Assembly: GCA_041739525.1 (NCBI GenBank)
Contig: JBGSNQ010000015.1
Span: forward strand, 29,342-93,341
Source of the DNA: DATJGR01 sp041739525
GTDB lineage: Bacteria; Pseudomonadota; Gammaproteobacteria; Pseudomonadales; Azotimanducaceae
DNA length: 64,000 bases
Reading direction: 5' to 3'
Shown here: in pieces, positions 34,743-43,427 of the stretch
How the letters are laid out: each line of letters starts with the position of its first letter
Numbering within the stretch: the stretch's first letter is position 1
Notes under the pieces: generated by a model
Seen by the model: the letters and a program-made list of their open reading frames with translations, nothing else
What the model was told of the DNA's origin: nothing
The model's database searches: none
Made by a program: the position numbers and the translations under genes

Positions 34743-35627
34743 GTGCCAGAGCTTCCCGATCTAACCATCTATCTCGAACATCTCGAGCGCCGCACCCGAG
34801 GCGCGGAACTGATCGCCATCCGGCTGGCGAGTCCGTTCGTTCTGCGCACGGTCACTCCAACCATCGCACAGGTGTGCGGCCATCGCGTGCTCGGCTGGCA
34901 TCGTCTCGCGAAGCAACTCGTGCTGTCGCTCGACGGCGGCTTCTACGTGGTGATTCACCTGATGATTTCCGGACGCTTGCGCTGGGAGCGTGTAGGCACG
35001 GCCGTGCCGAAGCGCAACGGACTCGCCGCGCTCGATTTCGATACCGGCACGATGATCTTCACCGAAGCGAGCAAGAAGCGTCGCGCCTCACTGAGGCTGG
35101 TTGAAGGCGCCGAAGGGCTTGCTGCGCTCGACCCGGGCGGCCTCGACGTATTCGACGTGTCGCTGCAGCAGTTCTCGGCGCGGCTGAAGGATGTGCATCA
35201 CACCGTGAAGCGCGCGCTGACCGATCAACACATCTTTGCGGGCATCGGCAATGCGTACTCGGACGAGATTCTGTTGCGCGCGCGTATGTCGCCGTTCAAA
35301 CAAGGCAACGCGCTGACCGACGAGGAGACGCAGCGACTCTTCGATGCGTGCCGGGAAGTGCTCGCGGAATGGACGGCACGGTTGCGTGAACAGTCCGGTG
35401 AAGACTTCCCGACGAAGGTCACTGCGTTCCACGACGAGATGGCGGTACACGGCAAGTTCCGGCAACCGTGTCCGGTATGTGGCGCGCCGGTGCAGCGCAT
35501 CGTGTATGCGGAGAACGAGAGCAACTACTGCGCGAAGTGTCAGACGGCGGGGCGGTTACTCGCAGACCGATCGCTGTCGCGCCTGCTGAAAGCGACGTGG
35601 CCAAAACGGCTGGAAGATCTCGAGTAG
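34743..35627 (+). CDS. Fpg/Nei family DNA glycosylase
   Basis: 294 aa from a GTG. The processed N-terminus would be PELPDLTIYLEHLE; P2 is the catalytic nucleophile and E3 is conserved. The Lys of the beta-turn is in WHRLAKQLV. HHTVKRALTDQHIFAGIGNAYSDEILLRA is the H2TH DNA-binding motif. The C-terminal zinc finger CPVC-x16-CAKC has four Cys. It repairs oxidised bases and cleaves the abasic strand. The residue after Glu3 differs from PELPEVE of MutM, so it may be a Nei or a related variant rather than true MutM. Confidence 0.9.
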   Translation: MPELPDLTIYLEHLERRTRGAELIAIRLASPFVLRTVTPTIAQVCGHRVLGWHRLAKQLVLSLDGGFYVVIHLMISGRLRWERVGTAVPKRNGLAALDFDTGTMIFTEASKKRRASLRLVEGAEGLAALDPGGLDVFDVSLQQFSARLKDVHHTVKRALTDQHIFAGIGNAYSDEILLRARMSPFKQGNALTDEETQRLFDACREVLAEWTARLREQSGEDFPTKVTAFHDEMAVHGKFRQPCPVCGAPVQRIVYAENESNYCAKCQTAGRLLADRSLSRLLKATWPKRLEDLE

Positions 35628-35629
35628 AG

Positions 35630-36763
35630 TCAGTCGCGGTCGAGCCCCCGGCCCGCTTTCCGCAACGCGGTCGATGAGACGTCGTTTCGAAACTCGGCTG
35701 CAGGAACGGCCGTGCATATCGCGCGCAACGCCGCTGGAAGGGCAATGTCGTTCAGGCCGGTGAAGGTGCCGCCGACCGTTCGCCCGAACACCAGGAACTC
35801 GCAGCCGAGCGCGGCGAGTTCGCCAACGGCCGCGGCCAGCCGCGCCGGATCGTTGCCGTAGTACTTTGCATCGCCGATGCGACTCGCGGTATCCACGCCC
35901 ACTGCGAACTTTACGCCGGGAAAGCGCCGCGCCTTCTCTATGAATGTCGCGGTATTCGTTACCCAAACCGGCGTCGACGCCTCGAACTGAGCTACGCGGT
36001 TGCGAAGGGCAAGGTAGTTCAATCGCGGCTTATCGACATTGTTGGCGCAGATTTCGAACGCTACCGGTTCGGCGTAGTGTCGCGCGGCGAACTGCGCCAT
36101 CGCAATGTGCCCGTCGTGCAACGGATTGAAGGCGCCGGGCAGCAACACTTTTGGTTGATCGGTACCGTGTACCGGAGCCGCGTCGATGCGGCCGAGCAGA
36201 ATGTCGTCCCAACCGTGTGCGGCCGCCGCCCGATCGCGATCGATCGCTTCACCCGCATTGAGATCGAGCGGCAGATTCGCTTGCAGTGCAAACGTCTCCG
36301 CAAGCGCCGATAGCGCGATGTCGGCGAGCAAACGTTCTTCTGCGGCGCGATCACGCGCGCCTTTGGTGAACGTGATCGACCACGTGCGCGTGTCGGCGAC
36401 CGTCTGCAACGCAATATGGGCGCGATGGTCGCCGCGCTTCGGCGATGTGGTTGCGAGGCTCGCGGTGCAGCCGAAGCCGAACCGGTGTTGCGGCGCGTCG
36501 GGCGCAAGTGAGCGTGCGCGTTGAAACGAAGCCATCGCCATGTCGCAGGCGGTTTGTATGCTGCACGCCTGCTCGGGTGCGGCGCCGACGAATTCAGCGA
36601 GCGCGCGCTCTGCGTACGGCACGCGCGCTTCGAGCACCGTGGCGGACGCACCCGGGACAGTGAGCAGATCGGCCAACAGGATTGCACCGCCGCCCGTCAC
36701 CGCGAACACGCCACTGTCGGGCAGTGCGTGCAGGCGTTGCACCAGTTCGATGCGGGCGTTCAC
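35630..36763 (-). CDS. CinA-like domain fused to a nucleotidyltransferase (NMNAT-like) domain
   Basis: 377 aa from a GTG at 36763 that overlaps the hydrolase stop (GTGA). The first 165 residues look like the CinA C-terminal (PncC, NMN amidohydrolase) fold: AVTGGG at 21-26, CTASLATT at 99-106. From residue 205 a cytidylyltransferase-like domain begins: KVLLPGAFNPLHDGHIAMA with HDGH at 216-219 (HxGH signature), ICANN, and a C-terminal SSTALR at the site of the ISSTxIR motif. If active, one chain would make nicotinate mononucleotide from NMN and adenylylate it. The CinA part is divergent, so amidase activity is unproven. Confidence 0.85.
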   Translation of the reverse strand: MNARIELVQRLHALPDSGVFAVTGGGAILLADLLTVPGASATVLEARVPYAERALAEFVGAAPEQACSIQTACDMAMASFQRARSLAPDAPQHRFGFGCTASLATTSPKRGDHRAHIALQTVADTRTWSITFTKGARDRAAEERLLADIALSALAETFALQANLPLDLNAGEAIDRDRAAAAHGWDDILLGRIDAAPVHGTDQPKVLLPGAFNPLHDGHIAMAQFAARHYAEPVAFEICANNVDKPRLNYLALRNRVAQFEASTPVWVTNTATFIEKARRFPGVKFAVGVDTASRIGDAKYYGNDPARLAAAVGELAALGCEFLVFGRTVGGTFTGLNDIALPAALRAICTAVPAAEFRNDVSSTALRKAGRGLDRD

Positions 36764-37635
36764 GCGGCGAGGAATTTCCGAACGGCTTTGAGGAACACGT
36801 CGAGTTGATCGTGATGCACCCAGTGGCCGGCACCTTCGACGTTCAGAACCTGCGCATTCCTGAAGTGTTTCGCACGGCCGTCCTTCTCGGGGTCGGATGC
36901 CCACGATTCGGTACCGCGCACCAGCAACGTGGGACACGTGATGCGCGCGTAGAGTTCGTTGCTCTGTTGCGGCGACAGGCCTACAGGGAAGAACGAGCGC
37001 ACGTAGTTGTCGAACTTCCAGCTGTACGTGCCGTCTTCGTTCTGGTTGCTGCCGTGAATGGTCAGATGGCGCGCCTGATCGGCGGACAGATGCGGGTTCT
37101 CTTCCTGCATACGTTTGAACGCTTCTTCGAGAGAGTCGTAACGCCGCGGCGAACGGCCCGCGACCTTTCGCAAACCGTTGATCCACTCGTGGAGGCGTTC
37201 GTGCGTCTTCTGCTGGCTCATCATCTTCAACATGTGCGGCGGCGGCCCCATGCCTTCGATGGCAACGAGTTTCACGACCGTCTCGGGATACAAGCCGGTG
37301 TAGTTCAGTGAAATCGAACCGCCCAGCGAATGGCCGATGATCGTTACCGGCGTCATCTTCGTCTGGTTCAGCAGTTGCGCGATGTCGTAGACGTAGTCGA
37401 GCTGCGTGTAACCGCCACCTTTCAGCCATTCGGAATCGCCGTGGCCGCGCAGATCGGGTGCGATGATGTGGTAGTCGTTGCGCAGATTTTCAGCGACCCA
37501 GTCCCAGTTGCGGCAGTGATCTCTTCCGCCGTGCACGAGCAGCAGCGGCGGTGCGTCGCGGTCGCCCCAGGCGACGTAATGCAGGCGCAGACGTTGCGAG
37601 AAATAGATGTGAGACGTAGGGCCGCCCTTGGGCAT
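36760..37635 (-). CDS. Alpha/beta hydrolase (esterase/epoxide-hydrolase/haloperoxidase-like)
   Basis: 291 aa, a compact single-domain alpha/beta hydrolase. Oxyanion loop VHGGRDHCRNWD, DLRGHGDSEW, nucleophile elbow GHSLGG, and GAGHWVHHDQ at the catalytic His. The acid is probably in RGTESWASDPEKD. No signal peptide. It is transcribed just upstream of the CinA-nucleotidyltransferase fusion with a 4-bp overlap. The substrate is unknown; the shape is closest to epoxide hydrolases and esterases of xenobiotic metabolism. Confidence 0.88.
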   Translation of the reverse strand: MPKGGPTSHIYFSQRLRLHYVAWGDRDAPPLLLVHGGRDHCRNWDWVAENLRNDYHIIAPDLRGHGDSEWLKGGGYTQLDYVYDIAQLLNQTKMTPVTIIGHSLGGSISLNYTGLYPETVVKLVAIEGMGPPPHMLKMMSQQKTHERLHEWINGLRKVAGRSPRRYDSLEEAFKRMQEENPHLSADQARHLTIHGSNQNEDGTYSWKFDNYVRSFFPVGLSPQQSNELYARITCPTLLVRGTESWASDPEKDGRAKHFRNAQVLNVEGAGHWVHHDQLDVFLKAVRKFLAA

Positions 37636-37760
37636 GCTGAAACCATTCTTGAATGGGTGTCGTCAGTATAGCCCGACGGATGTCGCCAGACGCGACGCGC
37701 ACGGGCACAATGCCGCGCAAATCCTTCTCTTTGCCAACAAGAAAGGGGCCGAGGAACATC

Positions 37761-38138
37761 GTGGAACTGCTAAAAGAATCTCATGTCGGGTTCGCGTATC
37801 TCACGCTGGCGAGTTTCGCGGTGCGGGGATTGTTGTCGATCGCCGAATCGCCGCTGCGCAATGCGAAGTGGCTGCGGATCGCGCCACATGTCATCGATAC
37901 ATTTCTTCTCGTGCTGGGTATTTCACTGGCCGTCATGCTCTCGCTTTCACCGCTCGCCAACGGCTGGCTGATGGCGAAGATCATCGGCCTCGTTGCGTAC
38001 ATCGGCTTCGGCGTGATGGCGATGCGTGCCCGCACGCGGCCGCTGAAGATCGTCGGCTACATTCTTGCCATTGCGTCCGTCGGCTACATTTTTGCCGTGG
38101 CGTATTCGAAGCAGGTGATGCCCTTTAGTGGCCCGTAA
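37761..38138 (+). CDS. SirB family membrane protein
   Basis: 125 aa from a GTG at 37761 with GAGGA seven bases ahead. An ATG at 37710 or 37653 would extend the N-terminus with non-conserved residues. Four membrane helices: GFAYLTLASFAVRGLLS, WLRIAPHVIDTFLLVLGISLAVML, WLMAKIIGLVAYIGFGVMAM and IVGYILAIASVGYIFAV. HVIDT is the conserved SirB2 motif. Function not established (invasion-gene regulator family name). The last 13 bases lie inside the left arm of the inverted-repeat element. Confidence 0.88.
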   Translation: MELLKESHVGFAYLTLASFAVRGLLSIAESPLRNAKWLRIAPHVIDTFLLVLGISLAVMLSLSPLANGWLMAKIIGLVAYIGFGVMAMRARTRPLKIVGYILAIASVGYIFAVAYSKQVMPFSGP

Positions 38139-38289
38139 CAGCCAATTCAGCAGTGCCTGCGCGCGCCTCGGACCGCGGCGCGGCGTTGCACCTCCTCGTG
38201 TGGTGCCCGCCACATCTCGTCGGTGCGCCTTGCGCGGCGGGCCTGATGCATCGCGCAGGCACTGCTGAATTGGCTGTTACGGGCCACTA
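38126..38289. repeat. 164-bp element with perfect 37-bp terminal inverted repeats (MITE-like or foldback)
   Basis: Left arm 38126-38162 and right arm 38253-38289 are perfect reverse complements over 37 bp, starting TAGTGGCCCG and ending CGGGCCACTA. The arms end in TA, the target of mariner/IS630-type elements, so a miniature transposon is possible. The 90-bp centre holds a further hairpin (GCACC/GGTGC and TGTGG/CCACA). The left arm includes the sirB stop, and the right arm ends at the base before the thpR GTG. The RNA would fold into a very stable stem in the sirB-thpR transcript. Confidence 0.9.
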
Positions 38290-38844
38290 GTGCGCGTCTT
38301 CCTCGCGTGCAGCGTCGATCCTGCTACGGCAGATCGCGTGCACGCGGATCTCGAACCGATGCGCCGCACCTACCGCGGTGCCGGGTATAGGTGGGTTCCG
38401 CCGGCGAACTACCACGTCACCCTGCGATTCTTCGGCGAGGTGAACGCCGCAGAGGTCGATCGCGCAGCGGCGTTAGTGGCGCCCGTTGTCGCTGCGACCC
38501 GGCGGTTCGAGGGCCGCGTGCGCTCGGCAGAGCCGCTGCCGAACAAACGCAAACCGAGCGTGATCGTGTTGCCCGTCGAATCTTCACAACGAATCGAATC
38601 GCTCGCGGCAGATTGCGCGCACGTTCTGAACGGCGTGTTCGGCCCGCCTGACAAACCCTTCAAGGCGCATATCACCGTGATCCGGTGCGGTCGCGGTGCA
38701 CGCTTCATCGACGCAAACGATCCGATCGACTTCGAGTTGTCTTTCACGCGCGTAGCATTGTTCGAAAGTACTTCAGGGTCGGACGCGCCGACGTACACGC
38801 CGCTGCACGAATTTCAATTGCTTGGTCAGAACGCAGCGTCGTAG
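38290..38844 (+). CDS. thpR: RNA 2',3'-cyclic phosphodiesterase (LigT/ThpR)
   Basis: 184 aa from a GTG directly after the inverted-repeat element. Two HxTx motifs, the catalytic pair of the 2H phosphoesterase family: HVTLRFFGEV and HITVIRCGRG. The rest matches the bilobal fold (RVFLACSVDPATADRV, LPNKRKPSVIVLPVE). The family hydrolyses or joins 2',3'-cyclic phosphate ends of tRNA halves in vitro. No ribosome site is available outside the repeat stem, so translation may depend on how the repeat folds. The end overlaps the convergent TauE/SafE gene by 19 bp. Confidence 0.92.
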   Translation: MRVFLACSVDPATADRVHADLEPMRRTYRGAGYRWVPPANYHVTLRFFGEVNAAEVDRAAALVAPVVAATRRFEGRVRSAEPLPNKRKPSVIVLPVESSQRIESLAADCAHVLNGVFGPPDKPFKAHITVIRCGRGARFIDANDPIDFELSFTRVALFESTSGSDAPTYTPLHEFQLLGQNAAS

Positions 38845-39590
38845 ATCAGCTTCGAGCCGATGACGATGAGCGACCCGTAGATGACGTGATAGAACGCGCT
38901 TTCGTCGATGCGATCGTGCGCAATGCGGCCGATCCAGATGCCGAGCGGTGCAAGCGGCGCGAGGATCAGCGACGTAGAGAGGTTGTTCAGATCCAGCTGA
39001 TCGAGCCATGCGTAAGCCGGCAATTTCAACCAGTTGACCACGAAGAAGAACGCGACGGTGGTTGCCTGGAACAGCGACTTGTCGAGCCGCTGCGGCAGCA
39101 GATACGCCTGAATCGGCGGTCCGCCGGCGTGAATGCCGAAGCTGGTGAATCCGGAAAGGGTGCTCCAGAAGGTGCCGCGCAGCATCGAAGCGGGCCTTGT
39201 GTCGGTCTGCGGCGGTCCGACGTACCACGCGATCGCGATCGCCATTGCCATTGCGCCCACCAGCAAACGCATTGCGTCGTTCGACAACATGCGAAACGTC
39301 GCGAGACCGACCAGTGTGCCGAGCAACGCGCCCGGAATCATCGTGCGCAGAATCGTCGCATCCCAGCGCTTCCACCACACCCGCACTGCGAAGACGTCCA
39401 TCAGCAGCAGGATCGGCAACATGATCGCGGCCGCCTTGACCGGTGCGATCGTGAGCGACATCAGCGGCACACCCACGATTGCGACACCGCCGCCGAGACC
39501 GCCTTTCGCGATGCCGACGATCAGCACCGCGACAATCGCGCAGGCATAGAACCACGGATCGGTGATCATCGAATGCTGATCATCTGGCAC
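38826..39590 (-). CDS. TauE/SafE family sulfite/anion exporter
   Basis: 254 aa. Seven to eight membrane helices with the repeated TauE/SafE pattern IAKGGLGGGVAIVGVPLM and, in the second half, SGFTSFGIHAGGPPIQAYLLPQR. Family members export sulfite, sulfoacetate or other small organic anions. The start is ATG at 39590 (MPDDQHSM); an inner ATG at 39569 is possible. No strong ribosome site is visible for either. It is divergent from the cytochrome b561 gene 126 bp away. Confidence 0.9.
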   Translation of the reverse strand: MPDDQHSMITDPWFYACAIVAVLIVGIAKGGLGGGVAIVGVPLMSLTIAPVKAAAIMLPILLLMDVFAVRVWWKRWDATILRTMIPGALLGTLVGLATFRMLSNDAMRLLVGAMAMAIAIAWYVGPPQTDTRPASMLRGTFWSTLSGFTSFGIHAGGPPIQAYLLPQRLDKSLFQATTVAFFFVVNWLKLPAYAWLDQLDLNNLSTSLILAPLAPLGIWIGRIAHDRIDESAFYHVIYGSLIVIGSKLIYDAAF

Positions 39591-39716
39591 CGGAGTGAAG
39601 TAGAACCGCGAATCGGGACGCGAAGCGCCCCGCGAATCTGATTCTCAGTATCATAGCCGCGCCGTGCGGGCTAAGCCGCATGCAGTCTGGCAATTCAGTA
39701 AGGCAAAGGCGGCCGA

Positions 39717-40292
39717 ATGGACTTCAAGAACACCTCCGCGCGTTACGGCGTGGTCTCTCAAGCGCTGCACTGGTTGATCGTTGCGCTGATCATCACGCAG
39801 TACGTGCTGGCGGAACTTGCGGAAGAGGCAGGTCACGATCGTGCAACACATCCTGCCGCGGCGTTGCAGCAACTTGCTCTACTGGCGCGCCACAAGTCGG
39901 TCGGCCTGACGATTCTGATGTTGGCGCTGCTGCGCCTGGTGTGGCGCTTCTTGTCGCCCCCACCGCCGTTTCCCACCGCGATGCCGCGCTGGCAGGTGTG
40001 GGTGGCGAAGCTGACCCACTATACGTTCTATACGTTGCTGTTCCTGTTGCCGGTGTCGGGACTGGTGATGTCGGCCGCTTCGAACTATCCGGTGTCGTAC
40101 TTCGGTCTGTTCACCATTCCGAACGTGGTCGCGCCGGACGAAGCGCTCAAAGAAGTCATGGAGGAGCGCCACGAAATGCTGTTCGAGATCCTGGTGATCG
40201 TCGCTTTTGTCCATGTGGTTGCCGCGTTGAAGCACCACTTCGTGGATCGCGACGATGTGCTGCGTCGCATGTTGCCGCGGTCGGCGCGATGA
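39717..40292 (+). CDS. Cytochrome b561 family (diheme membrane cytochrome)
   Basis: 191 aa with four membrane helices. Heme-ligand histidines sit in SQALHWLIV, ARHKSVGLT and near the C-terminus VAFVHVVAALKHHFVDRD, as in bacterial CybB/b561. It moves electrons between quinones or superoxide and the periplasm. It is coupled to yceI by ATGA overlap, a common pair in which YceI binds isoprenoid quinones or similar lipids. Confidence 0.92.
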   Translation: MDFKNTSARYGVVSQALHWLIVALIITQYVLAELAEEAGHDRATHPAAALQQLALLARHKSVGLTILMLALLRLVWRFLSPPPPFPTAMPRWQVWVAKLTHYTFYTLLFLLPVSGLVMSAASNYPVSYFGLFTIPNVVAPDEALKEVMEERHEMLFEILVIVAFVHVVAALKHHFVDRDDVLRRMLPRSAR

Positions 40293-40837
40293 AAGTGGCG
40301 TTATTGATCCTCGCACTCGCCGTCAGCCCGTTGGTTGCGGCAGAGCCGGCCCGTTGGAACATCGACTATTCATCGAGCCGCATCGCGTTCACCGCGGAGC
40401 AGGCGGAAGCGCCCTTCGACGGCAGCTTCAAGACGTTCGAGGCCGACGTGTATTTCGATCCGGCGGCGCTGGCAGAAAGCCGCGCCGACGTGCAGATCGA
40501 CACCGCGTCGGTGGCCACCTCCGACAAGGAGCGCGACGGAATTCTGCGCGGCGCCGGCTGGTTTGAATCGGAGCAATTCCCCCGCGCGCACTTCGTGGCG
40601 AAGACCTTTGCGAAGGCGGGCGATGGTTACGAGGCGCGTGGCGAACTGACGATTCGTTCTGTGACGCTGCCGGTGGTGTTTCGTTTCACGCTGAAGGACG
40701 CGGTCGGACGCATTGAACTGAAGGGCGAAGCGGAACTCGATCGTCTCGCGTTTCAAATGGGTCTTGGCGACTGGGCCGACCCGAAGTGGATCGGCAAAAC
40801 CGTGCAGGTGCACGTGACACTGATCGGAAGTCGTTGA
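40289..40837 (+). CDS. YceI family periplasmic lipid-binding protein
   Basis: 182 aa. Signal peptide ends near PLVAAEP. The mature YceI/lipocalin-like barrel shows WNIDYSSSRIAFTAEQ, TFEADVYFDP, ADVQIDTASVAT and GELTIRSVTLPVVFRF. YceI proteins bind polyisoprenoids or amides and often pair with cytochrome b561, as here (4-bp overlap). The stop is 2 bp from the next start. Confidence 0.92.
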   Translation: MKVALLILALAVSPLVAAEPARWNIDYSSSRIAFTAEQAEAPFDGSFKTFEADVYFDPAALAESRADVQIDTASVATSDKERDGILRGAGWFESEQFPRAHFVAKTFAKAGDGYEARGELTIRSVTLPVVFRFTLKDAVGRIELKGEAELDRLAFQMGLGDWADPKWIGKTVQVHVTLIGSR

Positions 40838-40839
40838 GC

Positions 40840-42750
40840 ATGAAGATCGTCAGGGATTTCCCGCACACCTTTCGAGAGATCCCGCACCTCGACATTCCTC
40901 TGCGCGATGGCACGCGAATCGCCGCGCGGCTTTGGCTGCCGGATAGTGCCGAGCGCTCGCCGGTGCCGGTGATCCTCGAGTACCTGCCGTATCGAAAGGG
41001 CGACGGCACTGCTATCGACGATGCAACACGGCATCGTTACTTCGCCGGTCACGGATTCGCTGCGATACGTATAGACATGCGCGGCAGCGGCGACTCAGAA
41101 GGGCTGTTGGTGGATGAGTACAGCGCGCAGGAAATGAACGACGCGGTGGAGTTGATCGGCTGGCTTGCCGCGCAACCGTGGTGCAACGGCCGCGTGGGCA
41201 TGATGGGCATCTCGTGGGGCGGCTTCAATTCGTTGCAGGTGGCGGCGCTGGCACCCCCGGCGCTGCGCGCCGTCGTCAGCGTCTGTTCCACTGACGATCG
41301 CTACAACGACGACGTGCACTACCAGGGTGGCGCACTGCTTGCGCGCGAGATGCTCGGGTGGGCGATGACGATGCTCGGCTTCAACGTGAAGCCGCCGGAT
41401 CCGCAGGTGGTCGGCGATCGTTGGCGCGAACTCTGGCAACAGCGGCTCGACGGCACGCCCACGTTCATCGAAACCTGGATGGCGCATCCGCAGCGCGACG
41501 CTTACTGGCGCCACGGCTCGATCTGCGAGGACTACTCCGCGCTTCGTTGCCCGGTGCTGATGGTCGGCGGTTGGGCCGATGGATACACCAACACCGTCAT
41601 GCGTGTGTTGAACAATCTCGACGTGCCGTGCCGCGGCATCATCGGTCCATGGGCACACCAGTATCCGAATTCGGGTCGCCCCGGACCTGCGATCGGTTTC
41701 CTGCAGGAAGCGGTGCGCTGGTGGGACCACTGGCTGAACGATCGCGACCGCGGCGTACTCGACGTTCCGAAGCTGCGCGTGTGGATGCAGGAACATGCGG
41801 CACCGCGGTCGTCGAAGTGGCCGGGACGCTGGAGCGGCGGTTCACTCGCAAGTAGTGAATTCGCAGCGCGCGAGTTCTATTTCACGGGCAATGCGTTGCA
41901 GAACGATGCCGGTATTGCCGTGGTGAAAACACTGCCGGCCGATCCGCGACATGGCGTGGCATCCGGAATGTGGTGTCCGTTCGGACCGGGCGATCTCGCA
42001 GCCGATCAGCGGCCGGACGATCTCGTTAGCATGACGTTCGACACCGCGCCGCTTGCCTCGGAACTTTCGCTGCTCGGTGCGCCGGAGGTAGTGGTGGACG
42101 TCGAAGGCGAAGCCGGCTCGCAGGTGATCGCGCGGCTGTGTGAAGTTGCGCCCGACGGTTCGTCGCTGCTGTTGTCGTGGGGAGTGCAGGCGCTCGACGG
42201 CGGTCCGCGCGCCCGTGTGCGGATGGATGTGTTGGGCCATCGCGTGAAGGCTGGGCACCGCTTGCGGCTCGCGTTGGCCGCGTCGTATTGGCCGATGGTG
42301 TGGCCGTCGGCCGGTCCGGCACCGCGCGTGACGACAGGAGTCGGCAAGCTCGTGCTGCCGGTGTGGACAGCGCAGACGGACGCAGTCTCGTTCGAGGAAC
42401 CCGAATGCGCCGAACCGGCAGCATTCGAAGTGCTGCGCAAAGGCGCGCTGACGATCTCGGACGACGGCACCGTACGGCGCGCCGATCAGGGCCGCATCCG
42501 ACACGCGAACGGCATGGAAACGGAGACGGTTTTCATCGACGAAATGCCGTGGGGCGACGCCCCGACGGCCCTGTTCGCGCGCGAGTTCGAACTGGCGCGC
42601 GGCGACTGGCAGACGCGTATCGCCGTTACCGGCGAGATGACGTCCGATCTCGACGGGTTCGACGTGCGCGTCGGCCTGATCGCATCGAGCGGCAATTCGC
42701 GCTGCGCCGATCGAACGTGGACGTTTCGTTTCCCGCGGGGCTCGGCGTAG
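40840..42750 (+). CDS. CocE/NonD family hydrolase (X-Pro dipeptidyl-peptidase-like)
   Basis: 636 aa. N-terminal alpha/beta hydrolase with IDMRGSGDSEG, nucleophile elbow GMMGISWGGFNSL, Asp in GGWADGY and His in GPWAHQYP, then a C-terminal jelly-roll (about 400-636) seen in CocE, PepX and glutaryl-amidase relatives. No signal peptide, so cytoplasmic. Substrates for the family include esters and amides such as cocaine or glutaryl-7-ACA. The natural one here is unknown. It begins 2 bp after yceI. Confidence 0.9.
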   Translation: MKIVRDFPHTFREIPHLDIPLRDGTRIAARLWLPDSAERSPVPVILEYLPYRKGDGTAIDDATRHRYFAGHGFAAIRIDMRGSGDSEGLLVDEYSAQEMNDAVELIGWLAAQPWCNGRVGMMGISWGGFNSLQVAALAPPALRAVVSVCSTDDRYNDDVHYQGGALLAREMLGWAMTMLGFNVKPPDPQVVGDRWRELWQQRLDGTPTFIETWMAHPQRDAYWRHGSICEDYSALRCPVLMVGGWADGYTNTVMRVLNNLDVPCRGIIGPWAHQYPNSGRPGPAIGFLQEAVRWWDHWLNDRDRGVLDVPKLRVWMQEHAAPRSSKWPGRWSGGSLASSEFAAREFYFTGNALQNDAGIAVVKTLPADPRHGVASGMWCPFGPGDLAADQRPDDLVSMTFDTAPLASELSLLGAPEVVVDVEGEAGSQVIARLCEVAPDGSSLLLSWGVQALDGGPRARVRMDVLGHRVKAGHRLRLALAASYWPMVWPSAGPAPRVTTGVGKLVLPVWTAQTDAVSFEEPECAEPAAFEVLRKGALTISDDGTVRRADQGRIRHANGMETETVFIDEMPWGDAPTALFAREFELARGDWQTRIAVTGEMTSDLDGFDVRVGLIASSGNSRCADRTWTFRFPRGSA

Positions 42751-42794
42751 CATTGCGTCGTCGCGCGATCCGCCGCGCGACGCATCGGAATTCG

Positions 42795-43415
42795 ATGATG
42801 ACTGCCAAACGCAGGCTCGGCGCACTGTTCTTCGATAAATTCGAATTGCTCGACATCTTCGGACCGCTGGAGATGTTCGGCGTGCTGCCCGACCTGTACG
42901 AAATCGTCACCGTGGCCGAAAGCAAACCCTCGATGGCGAGCACTCAAGGTCCTTCGGTGACGATCGATCGTACGTTTGCTGATTGCGGCCCGCTCGACGT
43001 GTTGCTGGTACCCGGCGGCATCGGCACGCGCGCCGAAGTTAACAACGCCGCGCTGCTGCGGTTCATCAGGGATCAGTATCCGAAGCTCACCGTGCTCGCG
43101 TCGATCTGCACAGGCGCGGGTCTGCTCGCGCGCGCCGGTGTACTCGACGGCCGTCGCGCCACGTCCAACAAACGCGCGTTCCAGTGGGTGGTTGAACAGG
43201 GCGCCAAGACGACGTGGGTGCCTGAAGCGCGCTGGGTCGAAGACGGCAACGTATTCACGTCGGGCGGCGTGGCCGCCGGAATGGACATGGCGCTCGCGAT
43301 CATCGCGCGTCTGAATTCTGACGAAGTGGCAACCGGCGTGGCGCAGCACACGGAATACGAATGGCATCGCGACGCCGCGTGGGATCCGTTCGCGAAACTC
43401 AACAATCTAGTCTAG
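42795..43415 (+). CDS. DJ-1/PfpI family protein (isonitrile-hydratase-like)
   Basis: 206 aa from the ATG at 42795 (a second ATG follows at 42798). DJ-1/PfpI core: ALFFDKFELLDIFGPLEMFGVL, DVLLVPGGIGTRAEVNN, and ASICTGAGLLARAGVLDGRRATSNK with the nucleophile Cys in SICTGA. FTSGGVAAGMDMALAII matches the isonitrile hydratase and AraC-type cousins. It lacks a DNA-binding domain. Possible roles include isonitrile hydration or glyoxal handling. It is 44 bp from CocE. Confidence 0.88.
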   Translation: MMTAKRRLGALFFDKFELLDIFGPLEMFGVLPDLYEIVTVAESKPSMASTQGPSVTIDRTFADCGPLDVLLVPGGIGTRAEVNNAALLRFIRDQYPKLTVLASICTGAGLLARAGVLDGRRATSNKRAFQWVVEQGAKTTWVPEARWVEDGNVFTSGGVAAGMDMALAIIARLNSDEVATGVAQHTEYEWHRDAAWDPFAKLNNLV

Positions 43416-43427
43416 GAAACCGGCAAC

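Noticed and set aside
35630..37429. 599-residue frame treated as one long protein
   Set aside because: Its first 220 or so residues are out of frame with the hydrolase encoded at 36760-37635. The true fusion starts at the GTG at 36763.
38163..38252. Centre of the inverted-repeat element considered as a tRNA or small gene
   Set aside because: No cloverleaf, no ORF of useful length and no U-tract. Only local hairpins were found.
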